Shown here: positions 1-9,542 of the stretch, piece by piece | How positions within the stretch are numbered: position 1 is the stretch's first letter | Layout: each line of letters opens with the position of its first letter | Origin: Nocardioides sp. WS12 | GTDB taxonomy: Bacteria; Actinomycetota; Actinomycetes; Propionibacteriales; Nocardioidaceae | NCBI RefSeq assembly: GCF_014108865.1 | Contig: NZ_CP053928.1 | Coordinates: 2,480,001 to 2,544,000 of the forward strand | Reading direction: 5' to 3' | Length of the DNA stretch: 64,000 nucleotides | The notes under the pieces: model-generated | Told to the model about the DNA's origin: nothing | Seen by the model: the letters and a program-made list of their open reading frames with translations, nothing else | Databases searched by the model: none | Program-made: the position numbers and the translations under genes

Positions 1-165
1 CGCCTCGCCACGGCACTGTCGCGCCAGTACGGCCGCACTGTGCACCTCAACATCGTGGTCGACCCCGAGGTCGTCGGCGGTGTCCGGGTCGAGATCGGCG
101 ACGACGTGATCGACGGGACGGTTTCCTCCCGCCTCGATGACGCTCGCCGCAAGATCGCCGGCTGA
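1..165 (+). CDS. atpH: F1Fo ATP synthase delta subunit, C-terminal fragment
   Basis: Only the last 54 residues and the TGA are in the window; the 5' part lies upstream. The visible tail contains the family's C-terminal pattern [16 protein letters not shown] followed by [13 protein letters not shown]. The delta subunit joins the F1 head to the peripheral stalk of the ATP synthase. Its place 73 bases before atpA is the normal actinobacterial operon order. Confident despite truncation. Confidence 0.93.
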   Translation, partial: RLATALSRQYGRTVHLNIVVDPEVVGGVRVEIGDDVIDGTVSSRLDDARRKIAG

Positions 166-238
166 ACCACCGCTCCACCACGCTTGACCACACATCACCA
201 CAGACTTCACAGCAGCCAGAAGAGAGAAGGCACCTGAG

Positions 239-1876
239 ATGACGGAACTCTCCATCCGTCCGGACGAGATCCGCGACGCCCTCGCGAAGTACGTCGCGGA
301 CTACAAGCCTGCGGCCGCCAGCAAGGAAGAGGTCGGCACCGTCGCCTCCGCCGGTGACGGCATCGCGCGTGTCGCCGGCCTCCCTTCGGCCATGGCCAAC
401 GAGCTCCTCGAGTTCGCGGACGGCACGCTCGGCCTCGCGTTGAACCTCGAAGAGCGCGAGATCGGTGTCGTCATCCTGGGTGACTTCGACAAGATCGAAG
501 AGGGCCAGCCGGTCCGTCGTACGGGCGAGGTCCTCTCGGTCCCCGTCGGCGACAACTACCTCGGTCGCGTCGTCGACCCGCTCGGCACCCCGATCGACGG
601 CCTCGGCGAGATCGCGACGACCAAGCGTCGTGCGCTCGAGCTGCAGGCTCCCGGCGTCATGGCCCGCAAGTCGGTCCACGAGCCCCTCGCCACCGGCATC
701 AAGGCCATCGACTCGATGACCCCGATCGGCCGTGGCCAGCGTCAGCTGATCATCGGTGACCGCGCGACCGGCAAGACCACGATCGCGATCGACACGATCA
801 TCAACCAGAAGCAGAACTGGGAGACGGGCGACCCGTCGAAGCAGGTTCGCTGCATCTACGTCGCCATCGGCCAGAAGGGCTCGACGATCGCTGCGGTCCG
901 CGGCGCCCTCGAAGAGGCTGGCGCGCTGGAGTACACCACGATCGTGGCGTCCCCGGCCTCCGACAGCGCGGGCTTCAAGTACCTCGCTCCGTACACCGGC
1001 TCGGCCATCGGCCAGGAGTGGATGTACGAGGGCAAGCACGTCCTCATCGTGTTCGATGACCTCACCAAGCAGGCCGAGGCCTACCGTGCCGTGTCGCTGC
1101 TGCTGCGTCGCCCGCCGGGCCGCGAGGCGTACCCGGGTGACGTCTTCTACCTGCACTCCCGCCTGCTCGAGCGTTGCGCGAAGCTCTCCGACGAGCTCGG
1201 CGCGGGCTCGATGACCGGTCTGCCGATCATCGAGACGAAGGCCAACGACGTCTCGGCGTTCATCCCGACCAACGTCATCTCGATCACCGACGGCCAGATC
1301 TTCTTGCAGTCGGACCTGTTCGCGGCCAACCAGCGCCCGGCCATCGACGTCGGTATCTCCGTCTCCCGAGTGGGTGGCGCGGCGATGACCAAGGCGATGA
1401 AGGCTGTCACCGGTTCGCTCAAGGTCGACCTGGCGCAGTTCCGCGCCATGGAGGCGTTCGCGATGTTCGCCTCGGACCTCGACGCGGCGTCGAAGCAGCA
1501 GCTGGCCCGTGGTCAGCGCCTGATGGCGCTCCTCAAGCAGCCGGCGTACTCGCCGTACCCGCTCGAGGAGATGACCGTTTCGCTGTGGCTCGGCACCTCC
1601 GGTCGCCTGGACAAGGTGCCCACGGGTGACGTCCTCCGCTTCGAGCGCGAGTTCATCGACTACCTGCGTCGCTCGCACGAGGGCCTGCTCTCGGCGATCC
1701 GCGAGTCGCAGAAGTTCGAGGACGAGGGCGGCGTCGTTGCGGCGTACGACTCCTTCCTCGACCAGTTCGAGACCTCCGACGGTGGCTCCATCAAGGTCGG
1801 GCACGAGCCCGAAGCTGGCGCCCTGGCCGACGACGAGCTCGAGCAGGAAAAGATCGTCAAGCAGAAGCGGGGCTGA
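239..1876 (+). CDS. atpA: ATP synthase F1 alpha subunit
   Basis: This 545-residue protein is the non-catalytic nucleotide-binding subunit of the membrane-bound F1 ATP synthase. The Walker A loop GDRATGKT is at residues 173-180, and the family sequence [26 protein letters not shown] is split across the middle. The alpha C-terminal helical domain is complete, with an acidic tail ([17 protein letters not shown]). ATG is preceded by an AGAGAAGG-like ribosome site. It is co-transcribed with atpH upstream and atpG 3 bases downstream. Length is normal for the family. Confidence 0.98.
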   Translation: MTELSIRPDEIRDALAKYVADYKPAAASKEEVGTVASAGDGIARVAGLPSAMANELLEFADGTLGLALNLEEREIGVVILGDFDKIEEGQPVRRTGEVLSVPVGDNYLGRVVDPLGTPIDGLGEIATTKRRALELQAPGVMARKSVHEPLATGIKAIDSMTPIGRGQRQLIIGDRATGKTTIAIDTIINQKQNWETGDPSKQVRCIYVAIGQKGSTIAAVRGALEEAGALEYTTIVASPASDSAGFKYLAPYTGSAIGQEWMYEGKHVLIVFDDLTKQAEAYRAVSLLLRRPPGREAYPGDVFYLHSRLLERCAKLSDELGAGSMTGLPIIETKANDVSAFIPTNVISITDGQIFLQSDLFAANQRPAIDVGISVSRVGGAAMTKAMKAVTGSLKVDLAQFRAMEAFAMFASDLDAASKQQLARGQRLMALLKQPAYSPYPLEEMTVSLWLGTSGRLDKVPTGDVLRFEREFIDYLRRSHEGLLSAIRESQKFEDEGGVVAAYDSFLDQFETSDGGSIKVGHEPEAGALADDELEQEKIVKQKRG

Positions 1877-1879
1877 CAC

Positions 1880-2794
1880 ATGGCCGTATCGCTGCGTGAG
1901 TACCGCGCGCGGATCAAGTCGACCGAGTCGATGAAGAAGATCACGCGCGCCATGGAGCTCATTGCTGCGTCCCGGATCATCAAGGCGCAGCAGAAGGCCG
2001 CGGCGGCAGCGCCGTACGCCCGTGAGCTGACCCGCGCCGTGTCGGCGGTCGCGACGTTCTCGAACGTCGACCACCCGCTGACGCGCGAGCAGGAGAACCC
2101 CAAGCGGGCTGCGGTGCTCATCATCACGAGCGACCGCGGTCTGGCCGGTGCCTACTCCTCGAGCGTGCTCAAGGAATCGGAGCGGCTCAGCGAGCGGCTC
2201 CGCGCCGAGGGCAAGGAGATCGACTACTTCCTTGCCGGTCGCAAGGCGGAGGCGTACTTCAAGTTCCGCAGCCGCGCGTTCGTGGAATCCTGGACCGGTT
2301 TCTCCGACCAGCCCACCTACGACAAGGCCGCCGAGATCGGCAGTGCGCTGATCACGGCGTTCCTCAAGGAGCAGGGCGAGGACGGTGACGTGGACGAGGT
2401 CCACGTCGTCTACACCCGGTTCCGCTCGATGCTCACCCAGGAGCCGACGGCCGTTCGGCTGCTGCCCCTGGAGGTCATCGAGGGCACGGACGCTCCGGAT
2501 GCCGACGAACTGCTCCCGCTCTACGAGTTCGAGCCGTCCGCTGCGCAGGTCCTGGACGGGCTGCTTCCGCAGTACGTGCAGAGCCGGATCTTCTACAGCC
2601 TGCTCCAGTCCGCGGCCTCCGAGCTCGCTGCCCGTCAGAAGGCAATGAAGTCGGCCACGGACAATGCCGAAGAACTCATCAAGAAGTTCACCCGGATCGC
2701 CAACCAGGCGCGCCAGGCCGGCATCACCCAGGAGATCAGCGAGATCGTTGGTGGCGTGAATGCGCTCGCCGACGCTCAGGCTGCCAACGACTGA
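1880..2794 (+). CDS. atpG: ATP synthase F1 gamma subunit
   Basis: A 304-residue gamma subunit, the central rotor shaft that couples proton flow to rotation within the alpha/beta hexamer. It begins [20 protein letters not shown], the family's N-terminal helix, and ends with the paired C-terminal helix containing [20 protein letters not shown]. An internal insertion around residues 195-225 (acidic, [17 protein letters not shown]) is typical of actinobacterial gamma subunits. It starts 3 bases after the atpA stop, so translation is probably coupled. Confidence 0.98.
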   Translation: MAVSLREYRARIKSTESMKKITRAMELIAASRIIKAQQKAAAAAPYARELTRAVSAVATFSNVDHPLTREQENPKRAAVLIITSDRGLAGAYSSSVLKESERLSERLRAEGKEIDYFLAGRKAEAYFKFRSRAFVESWTGFSDQPTYDKAAEIGSALITAFLKEQGEDGDVDEVHVVYTRFRSMLTQEPTAVRLLPLEVIEGTDAPDADELLPLYEFEPSAAQVLDGLLPQYVQSRIFYSLLQSAASELAARQKAMKSATDNAEELIKKFTRIANQARQAGITQEISEIVGGVNALADAQAAND

Positions 2795-2833
2795 CCCCAC
2801 CAGACCAAACATCTTTTCGGATCAACGGAGTAA

Positions 2834-4291
<1,458 letters not shown>

Positions 4292-4293
4292 TC

Positions 4294-4701
4294 ATGGCTG
4301 AGTCCACAGTCGGGCACCTGCACGTCGAGCTCGTCGCCGCCGACCGGACCGTGTGGTCCGGCGAGGCGTCGATGATCATCGCGCGCACGCTCGAGGGCGA
4401 CATCGGTGTGCTGCGGGGCCACGCGCCCACGCTGTCGCTGCTGTCGGCGTCGGTGGTCGAAATCCAGGTCGCCGGCACCGATGACCTGATGGTCGTCGCT
4501 GTCGACGGCGGGTTCCTCTCGGTTGCCAACGACCGTGTCTCGATCCTGGCTGAGCGGGTCGAGCGGGCCGAGGAGATCCACCTGGACCAGGCCCGGATCG
4601 AGCTCGAGGAGGCGCAGCGCCTGCTCAACTCGAACAATGAGGCCGAGCAGCGGGTGCGTCACGCCGAGGCGCGCATCCGCGCTGCAGAGAAGGTTTCGTA
4701 G
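4294..4701 (+). CDS. atpC: ATP synthase F1 epsilon subunit
   Basis: A 135-residue epsilon subunit, which links gamma to the c-ring and restrains wasteful ATP hydrolysis. The N-terminal beta-sandwich begins at STVGHLHVELVAADRTVWSG and contains GDIGVLRGHAP; a helical C-terminal tail rich in E, R and A follows. The ATG at 4294 was preferred over an upstream in-frame ATG (4234) because the latter lies inside atpD and because homologues begin at this beta strand. It lies 2 bases after the atpD stop. Confidence 0.96.
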   Translation: MAESTVGHLHVELVAADRTVWSGEASMIIARTLEGDIGVLRGHAPTLSLLSASVVEIQVAGTDDLMVVAVDGGFLSVANDRVSILAERVERAEEIHLDQARIELEEAQRLLNSNNEAEQRVRHAEARIRAAEKVS

Positions 4702-4708
4702 TACGCAG

Positions 4709-5152
4709 ATGGCTTGGTGGGAGCTGCTCCTCGACATCTCGGGTGGTCTGCTGCTCCTTTGCGTGCTGTACGGCGCCGGACTCATCGTCCGGCGCCGTCT
4801 TCTTTCCCGGCACGGGGGCACCTTCGAGCTGAGCCACCGGTACCGCACCGACGTCCCCGAGCGGGGCTGGGTGCTGGGTCTGGGTCGCTATTCCGGCGAG
4901 ACCCTCGAGTGGTTCCGTGTCTTCACGCTGTCCCCGCGACCGAAGCGGTCCTGGAACCGTGACGACCTGTCGTACGACGGCCAGCGCACACCGCTCGGCG
5001 CCGAGCAGGCGTCGTTGTACCCCGACCACCTCGTGATCGGCTGTCAGTCCTCCGACGGTTTGGTGGAGCTGGCGATGAGCATCTCTTCGCTCACCGGCTT
5101 CCAGGCGTGGCTCGAGGCCATGCCGCCCGGAACGGACTGGAACCGGCGGTAG
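4709..5152 (+). CDS. DUF2550 family membrane-anchored protein
   Basis: A 147-residue protein with one N-terminal transmembrane helix (about residues 5-25, ISGGLLLLCVLYGAGLIV) followed by a basic RRR stop-transfer and a soluble domain. The soluble part has the DUF2550 pattern GLGRYSGETLEWFRVFTLSPRP. This family follows atpC in mycobacteria and other actinobacteria, so synteny supports the call. Function is unknown. The start is 7 bases after the atpC stop, making it the likely last gene of the atp operon. Confidence 0.85.
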   Translation: MAWWELLLDISGGLLLLCVLYGAGLIVRRRLLSRHGGTFELSHRYRTDVPERGWVLGLGRYSGETLEWFRVFTLSPRPKRSWNRDDLSYDGQRTPLGAEQASLYPDHLVIGCQSSDGLVELAMSISSLTGFQAWLEAMPPGTDWNRR

Positions 5153-8100
5153 TCAGTCGAAGAGGCTGCGAATGTCGTCGGCCCCGATGGACGTACTCAT
5201 GGCGCCGTCGCCGTCGATGACCTGGGCAAACAGGTCGGCCTTGCGGGCCTTGAGCTCCATCACCTTCTCCTCGATCGTGTCGTTGGCGACCAGCCGGTAG
5301 ACGTGGACGTGGCGGGTCTGGCCGATCCGGTGTGCGCGGTCGACGGCCTGGGCCTCGGCGGCGGGGTTCCACCACGGGTCGAGAACGAACACGTAGTCGG
5401 CCTCAGTGAGGGTGAGGCCGACGCCGCCCGCCTTGAGCGAGATCAGGAAGACCGGCGCGGCGCCCGAGCGGAAGTCCTCGATGACGGCGCCGCGGTCGCG
5501 GGTGCGGCCGTCGAGGTAGGTCGCGGCGATGCCGGCGTCGTCGAGGCGCGAGCGGACGCGCGTGAGGAACGAGGTGAACTGACTGAACACCAGGGCACGG
5601 TGGCCCTCGGCGGTCAGTTCGAGCAGATGGTCCACGAGGACGTCGAGCTTCGCCGAGCCGACCTCCTCGTGCTCCACGTCGACCAGGGCGGGGTCGAGGG
5701 CGAGTTGGCGCAAGGTGGTCAGCGCACTGAAGATCGCGACCCGGTTGCGGTCGAAGTCGTCGACCAGGCCGAGGATGCGCTGCCGCTCCCTGGCCAGGTG
5801 GGTGTCGTAGATCTTGCGGTGCTTCGCCTCGAGGTCGACCGCGAGGATCTGCTCCTGCTTCGGGGGCAGGTCGGCTGCGACCAGTTCCTTGGTGCGCCGC
5901 AACAGGAAGGGCTTGATCCGCGCCCGGAACCGGTCGAGGACGGCCTTGTCGCCGTTGCGCTCCACCGGTCGAGCGACCTTGTCGGCGAACTGGCGCGGCC
6001 ACGGGTAGAGCCCGGGCACCGTGATCGACAGCAGTGACCACAGCTCCATCAGGCGGTTCTCGAACGGTGTTCCCGTGACGGCCAGCTTGAACGGCGCGTC
6101 GATGGTGCGGACGGCGGAGTAGGTCTTGCTCTGGTGGTTCTTGACCTGTTGCGCCTCGTCGAGGATCAGCCCGGACCAGGCGACGTCGCTGTAGTGCGTG
6201 TGGCCGAGCCGCAGCAGCGTGTAGGTCGTCACCACGATGTCGTGGTCGCGGGCAATCGCCGCGATGTCGTCGGTACGACGTCCGACCACGCCGACGCGCA
6301 GGCCGGGCGCGTGGCGGGCGACCTCGCTGGCCCATGCCGTCACGACGCTGGTCGGAGCGACGACCAGGAACGGGCCCTCGTCAGGACGCTCGGCTCGGGC
6401 ATGGGTGATCAGCGCCAGGACCTGGAGGGTCTTTCCGAGGCCCATGTCGTCGGCGAGGATGCCGCCGAGGCCGTGCTGCCACAGGAACGCCAGCCACCAG
6501 AAGCCTTCGCGCTGATAGCTGCGCAGGTCGGTGACGAGTCCCTGCGGTTCGGGCTGGGGGATGTCGGTCAGGTCCCGCAGTGCCTGGGCCCGTTCGACCC
6601 ACGCCGCGACCTGGCTGTCGACGATGCCGGCCTCGGCGAGCTGCGCCCACAGGCCGAGGTCGTGGTGGCCGATGCCGATGTGGTCGCCGTCGCGTTCACG
6701 GAGTTCGGCCGCGGCCTCGACCACTTCCCGTAGCCGGTCGAACTCCGGGCGGTCGGCGGTCACGTAGAGCCCGCTCGGCAGCACGAGGAACTCCTGGCCG
6801 AGGGTCAGTGCCGCCAGCACGTCGGGCAGTGGGATCGGTTCACCGTCGACCTTCACCGTGACGGCGAGGTTGAACCAGTCGGTCGCGGCGGCGTCACGTT
6901 CGGGCTCGGCGAGCACGAACTGGATGTCCGGGGCGAGGTCGGTCTCGCGGAAGTCGGGACGCTCCTCCTCGATCACCTCGACGTCCGGGATCGTGCGCAG
7001 GTGGGGGAGTTCGTGGATGGCGAGCGCCAGCGCTTCCCCGTCGGTGGCGCTGGACCGTGCCAACAGGTCGCGGGGCACGGTGTCGAGCAGCGCACGCTCG
7101 GCGGCGCGATCGCGGACCCCGCCGAGGGGGTCGGTGCTGGTGACCGGGCAGGCCCGGTCGGCGCCGTACCGCCACGTCCACGCGAGGCCGGCCTTCGTGG
7201 CCGTGTGCCAGGTGACGGTCAGGACGAGCGTGGGTCGCAGCGGCTCGGGCAGGTCGACCGAGGCGTCGTCGGCACGCACCGGCAGGTGCCGCATCAGCCC
7301 GGGCAAGGAGTCGCGGAAGTCCGCCAGGTCGGAAGGCGGTACGACGATGGGCGGGCCGTCGAGCAGGTGGCGCAGGGCTGCCGGGACAGGGGCGGTGGTC
7401 GCCGCAATGACCAGGCTCCCGGCGTCGTTCAGACCCACCACGGAAGCGGGATTGCCGATGGCGATCACGGACTCGCCGCGCCAGGTCTGGTCGCCCAGGG
7501 TGACGGCAGCGCGCAGCGAGGTGCCGCCCTGCACGTCGGTCAGTTCGGCGACCACCTCGGCCGGGTCGTCGGCGATCACGATGTCGCGCAGCGGGCGGGC
7601 AGCGATCAGGGTGACGCCGGCGTCGCGGGCGTTGCGCAGCGCGCGCACGACGTGCTCGCCGAACTCGTCGAGCGACGGCGCGACTCCGGCGTAGTAGTAG
7701 GCGCGGTGACCGGCCCACAGCGCGTGCAGTGCGGAGATCGCGTCGGACTGCGCCTTCGGGAAGCCCTGTGCGACCCCGCCGAGGCCGACGTCGCTCCAGT
7801 CGGCGCCCGTCTTGATCCACGGCTTGTTCTTGCCCTGCCGCATCGGGCGGACCCGCAGCGTCGGTCCCACCGAGCGGTAGTGGCTGCGCGGCTCCTCGAG
7901 GCTGATCTCCAGGGCCAGCGGCACCTCGTCGTGGGGCCGTGGCTGGTTGCGGTCGAGCTCGGCGACCAGCCGCTCCAGCGAGCGCCGCCACGCCGCCTCG
8001 CCCGCCGGTTGGGTGAAGGTCTGCCGCAGGGTCAGGGCGAGGGCGGCGCCGTGCTTGCAGGGCGTGGGGACCGGGCAGGTGCAGACGGTGAACAGCCAGC

Positions 8101-8323
8101 CGGCGTAGGTGTCCGTGGGCGCCTCGGCATGCAGTTGCACCTGGTAGGGGACCTCTCGCGTGCCCTGCACCTCGGCGGTCGCGGTCACCGATCCCGCCGT
8201 CAGCAGCCCGATCTCGGGACGTCGTACGAAACCAGCGGCGACGACGTCCTGGGCGCGCTCCAGCGTCCCGGCGTCGAAGTGACGGGCCAGGAAGGTGTCG
8301 GAGAGCTGAGCAAGGACGTTCAC
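5153..8323 (-). CDS. SWIM zinc-finger SNF2-family helicase
   Basis: A 1056-residue DEAD/SNF2-type ATPase that probably remodels DNA or nucleoprotein in the cytoplasm. An N-terminal SWIM finger (C81-x-C83 ... C89-x-H91, CTCPVPTPCKH) precedes a long middle region, then a helicase core. The core has Walker A DDMGLGKT near residue 620, Walker B DEAQ near 720 and C-terminal motif DRAHRIGQT near 1000. I chose the GTG at 8323; an in-frame ATG lies 48 bases upstream, but the residues it adds look non-conserved. The stop abuts the DUF2550 gene (convergent). Bacterial SWIM-SNF2 roles are poorly known. Confidence 0.93.
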   Translation of the reverse strand: MNVLAQLSDTFLARHFDAGTLERAQDVVAAGFVRRPEIGLLTAGSVTATAEVQGTREVPYQVQLHAEAPTDTYAGWLFTVCTCPVPTPCKHGAALALTLRQTFTQPAGEAAWRRSLERLVAELDRNQPRPHDEVPLALEISLEEPRSHYRSVGPTLRVRPMRQGKNKPWIKTGADWSDVGLGGVAQGFPKAQSDAISALHALWAGHRAYYYAGVAPSLDEFGEHVVRALRNARDAGVTLIAARPLRDIVIADDPAEVVAELTDVQGGTSLRAAVTLGDQTWRGESVIAIGNPASVVGLNDAGSLVIAATTAPVPAALRHLLDGPPIVVPPSDLADFRDSLPGLMRHLPVRADDASVDLPEPLRPTLVLTVTWHTATKAGLAWTWRYGADRACPVTSTDPLGGVRDRAAERALLDTVPRDLLARSSATDGEALALAIHELPHLRTIPDVEVIEEERPDFRETDLAPDIQFVLAEPERDAAATDWFNLAVTVKVDGEPIPLPDVLAALTLGQEFLVLPSGLYVTADRPEFDRLREVVEAAAELRERDGDHIGIGHHDLGLWAQLAEAGIVDSQVAAWVERAQALRDLTDIPQPEPQGLVTDLRSYQREGFWWLAFLWQHGLGGILADDMGLGKTLQVLALITHARAERPDEGPFLVVAPTSVVTAWASEVARHAPGLRVGVVGRRTDDIAAIARDHDIVVTTYTLLRLGHTHYSDVAWSGLILDEAQQVKNHQSKTYSAVRTIDAPFKLAVTGTPFENRLMELWSLLSITVPGLYPWPRQFADKVARPVERNGDKAVLDRFRARIKPFLLRRTKELVAADLPPKQEQILAVDLEAKHRKIYDTHLARERQRILGLVDDFDRNRVAIFSALTTLRQLALDPALVDVEHEEVGSAKLDVLVDHLLELTAEGHRALVFSQFTSFLTRVRSRLDDAGIAATYLDGRTRDRGAVIEDFRSGAAPVFLISLKAGGVGLTLTEADYVFVLDPWWNPAAEAQAVDRAHRIGQTRHVHVYRLVANDTIEEKVMELKARKADLFAQVIDGDGAMSTSIGADDIRSLFD

Positions 8324-8377
8324 GGCCCTCCATCGTTCCACGGGGCAGGGACAGGCGTGGATTCCCTGCACAGGCGG

Positions 8378-8956
8378 TTACTCGCCGCGTTCGCCCCCGG
8401 GGACCCACAGCACGTCGCCGTCGGTGCGGTTCGCGTAGCGGGCCAGGATGAACACCAGGTCGGACAAGCGGTTGAGGTAGGTGATCGCCAGCTTGTTCAT
8501 CACCTCGCCGTGCACCTCGTACGCCGCCCAGGCGCCGCGCTCGGCCCGACGGATGACGGTGCGGGCGACGTGCAGGTGCGCCGCGCCGGGCGTACCGCCG
8601 TTGAGGATGAAGGACCGCAGGTTCGGCAACTGGTCGTTGTAGTGGTCGCACCAGCCCTCGAGCCGGTCGACGTACTCCTGCTCGATCCGCAGGGGCGGGT
8701 ACTCCGGGTTGGCCACGACGGGCGTGCACAGGTCGGCACCCACGTCGAACAGGTCGTTCTGGACGCGGGTGAGCAGTTTGACCACGTCGTCCTCGAGTCC
8801 ACCGGTCGCGATCGCGACGCCGATGAGGGCGTTCGCCTCGTCGACATCGGCGTACGACGCGAGCCGCAGGTCGGTCTTCGTGGTCAGGCTCATGTCCCCG
8901 AGACGGGTCTCTCCGGCGTCGCCGGTGCGGGTGTAGATGCGCGTGAGATTGACCAT
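8378..8956 (-). CDS. pduO: PduO-type cob(I)alamin adenosyltransferase
   Basis: A 192-residue ATP:corrinoid adenosyltransferase that makes adenosylcobalamin, the cofactor of acyl-CoA mutases. The family signature TRTGDAGET is at residues 9-17, and the C-terminal helix pattern FILNGGTPGAAHLHVART precedes RRAER. It lies between the helicase and the STAS gene and only 0.6 kb from the B12-dependent mutase ecm. This fits a role in cofactor supply for that enzyme, as PduO/MMAB proteins do for methylmalonyl-CoA mutase elsewhere. Confidence 0.94.
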   Translation of the reverse strand: MVNLTRIYTRTGDAGETRLGDMSLTTKTDLRLASYADVDEANALIGVAIATGGLEDDVVKLLTRVQNDLFDVGADLCTPVVANPEYPPLRIEQEYVDRLEGWCDHYNDQLPNLRSFILNGGTPGAAHLHVARTVIRRAERGAWAAYEVHGEVMNKLAITYLNRLSDLVFILARYANRTDGDVLWVPGGERGE

Positions 8957-9080
8957 GGTCCGGAGCGTAGTACCGACACGCGAAGAAAATTTCCGGCGGC
9001 CGGGTGCAACCGATCACACCTCTCGGGCGTCATGGTGGGTAACAGGGACGCGAAGGCGGCCCGCTCTCGGGAGGGTCACC

Positions 9081-9434
9081 ATGCAGGAGAACCAGATGGG
9101 AACGTGTGTCGACATCCGCGTCGACTACGGCGCGGACGGGCCAGTGCTCGTCCTCGGCGGCGACCTCGACGTGCGCAGCACCGGTGCCGTGCGCGCGGCG
9201 GTCTACGAACACCTCCAGTCGGTCGCGGTCGGCAGCCGCGTCGTCGTGGACATCAGTCAGGTCCGTTCGGTCGATGCCACGGCGCTCAAGATGCTCGCCG
9301 TGGCCAGCCGCTGGTCCCATCGGTACGGCGCCCGCGTGGTGTTGCGCGGTGCCTGCCCCGCCGTACGCCGGATGCTGCACCTGACCCACCTGATCCGGGT
9401 CATCGAGCTCGAGCGGGAGCCGATTCCTGCCTGA
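9081..9434 (+). CDS. STAS-domain protein (anti-sigma factor antagonist-like)
   Basis: A 117-residue single STAS domain, the fold of SpoIIAA/RsbV anti-anti-sigma factors. Strand-helix pattern LVLGGDLDVRSTGAVRAAV and VVVDISQV is clear. At the phospho-acceptor position the usual D-S-S-G reads D65-A-T67-A, so a threonine replaces the usual serine and glycine is absent. The ATG at 9081 has GGGAGG 8 bases upstream; a second ATG at 9096 is possible. No anti-sigma kinase gene is adjacent, so the partner is elsewhere or the protein does another job. Confidence 0.82.
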   Translation: MQENQMGTCVDIRVDYGADGPVLVLGGDLDVRSTGAVRAAVYEHLQSVAVGSRVVVDISQVRSVDATALKMLAVASRWSHRYGARVVLRGACPAVRRMLHLTHLIRVIELEREPIPA

Positions 9435-9471
9435 TCAGGGTCCGGTTCCGTTCACGCGCAGGCGGAACGGA

Positions 9472-9497
9472 GTGTGGCGTTGTGCACAACCCCACAC
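9472..9497. promoter_or_regulatory. 26-bp near-perfect palindrome upstream of ecm
   Basis: The half-sites GTGTGGCGTTGTG and CACAACCCCACAC match each other at 12 of 13 positions, with a perfect TTGTGCACAA core. It sits 46-71 bases before the ecm ATG. This is a candidate operator, or the end hairpin of the STAS transcript; the lack of a T tract favours a protein site. Confidence 0.45.
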
Positions 9498-9507
9498 TGG
9501 TCAGGCG

Positions 9508-9521
9508 TTACTTCGCGGTAG
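9508..9521. promoter_or_regulatory. TTAC-N6-GTAG box before ecm
   Basis: TTACTTCGCGGTAG lies 22 bases before the ecm start. Its arms match similar boxes upstream of hbd, ccr and thiolase, but its centre is the most divergent of the four. The right arm overlaps a possible -10 (TAGCAA at 9519-9524). Confidence 0.4.
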
Positions 9522-9542
9522 CAATCGCCTTACGCTTCGCTC

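Noticed and set aside
47..2812. A 921-codon open frame on the minus strand across atpA and atpG
   Set aside because: It is antisense to well-conserved ATP synthase genes; its composition (Arg, Leu, Asp, Val rich) is the usual complement of high-GC coding DNA and it has no recognisable domain.
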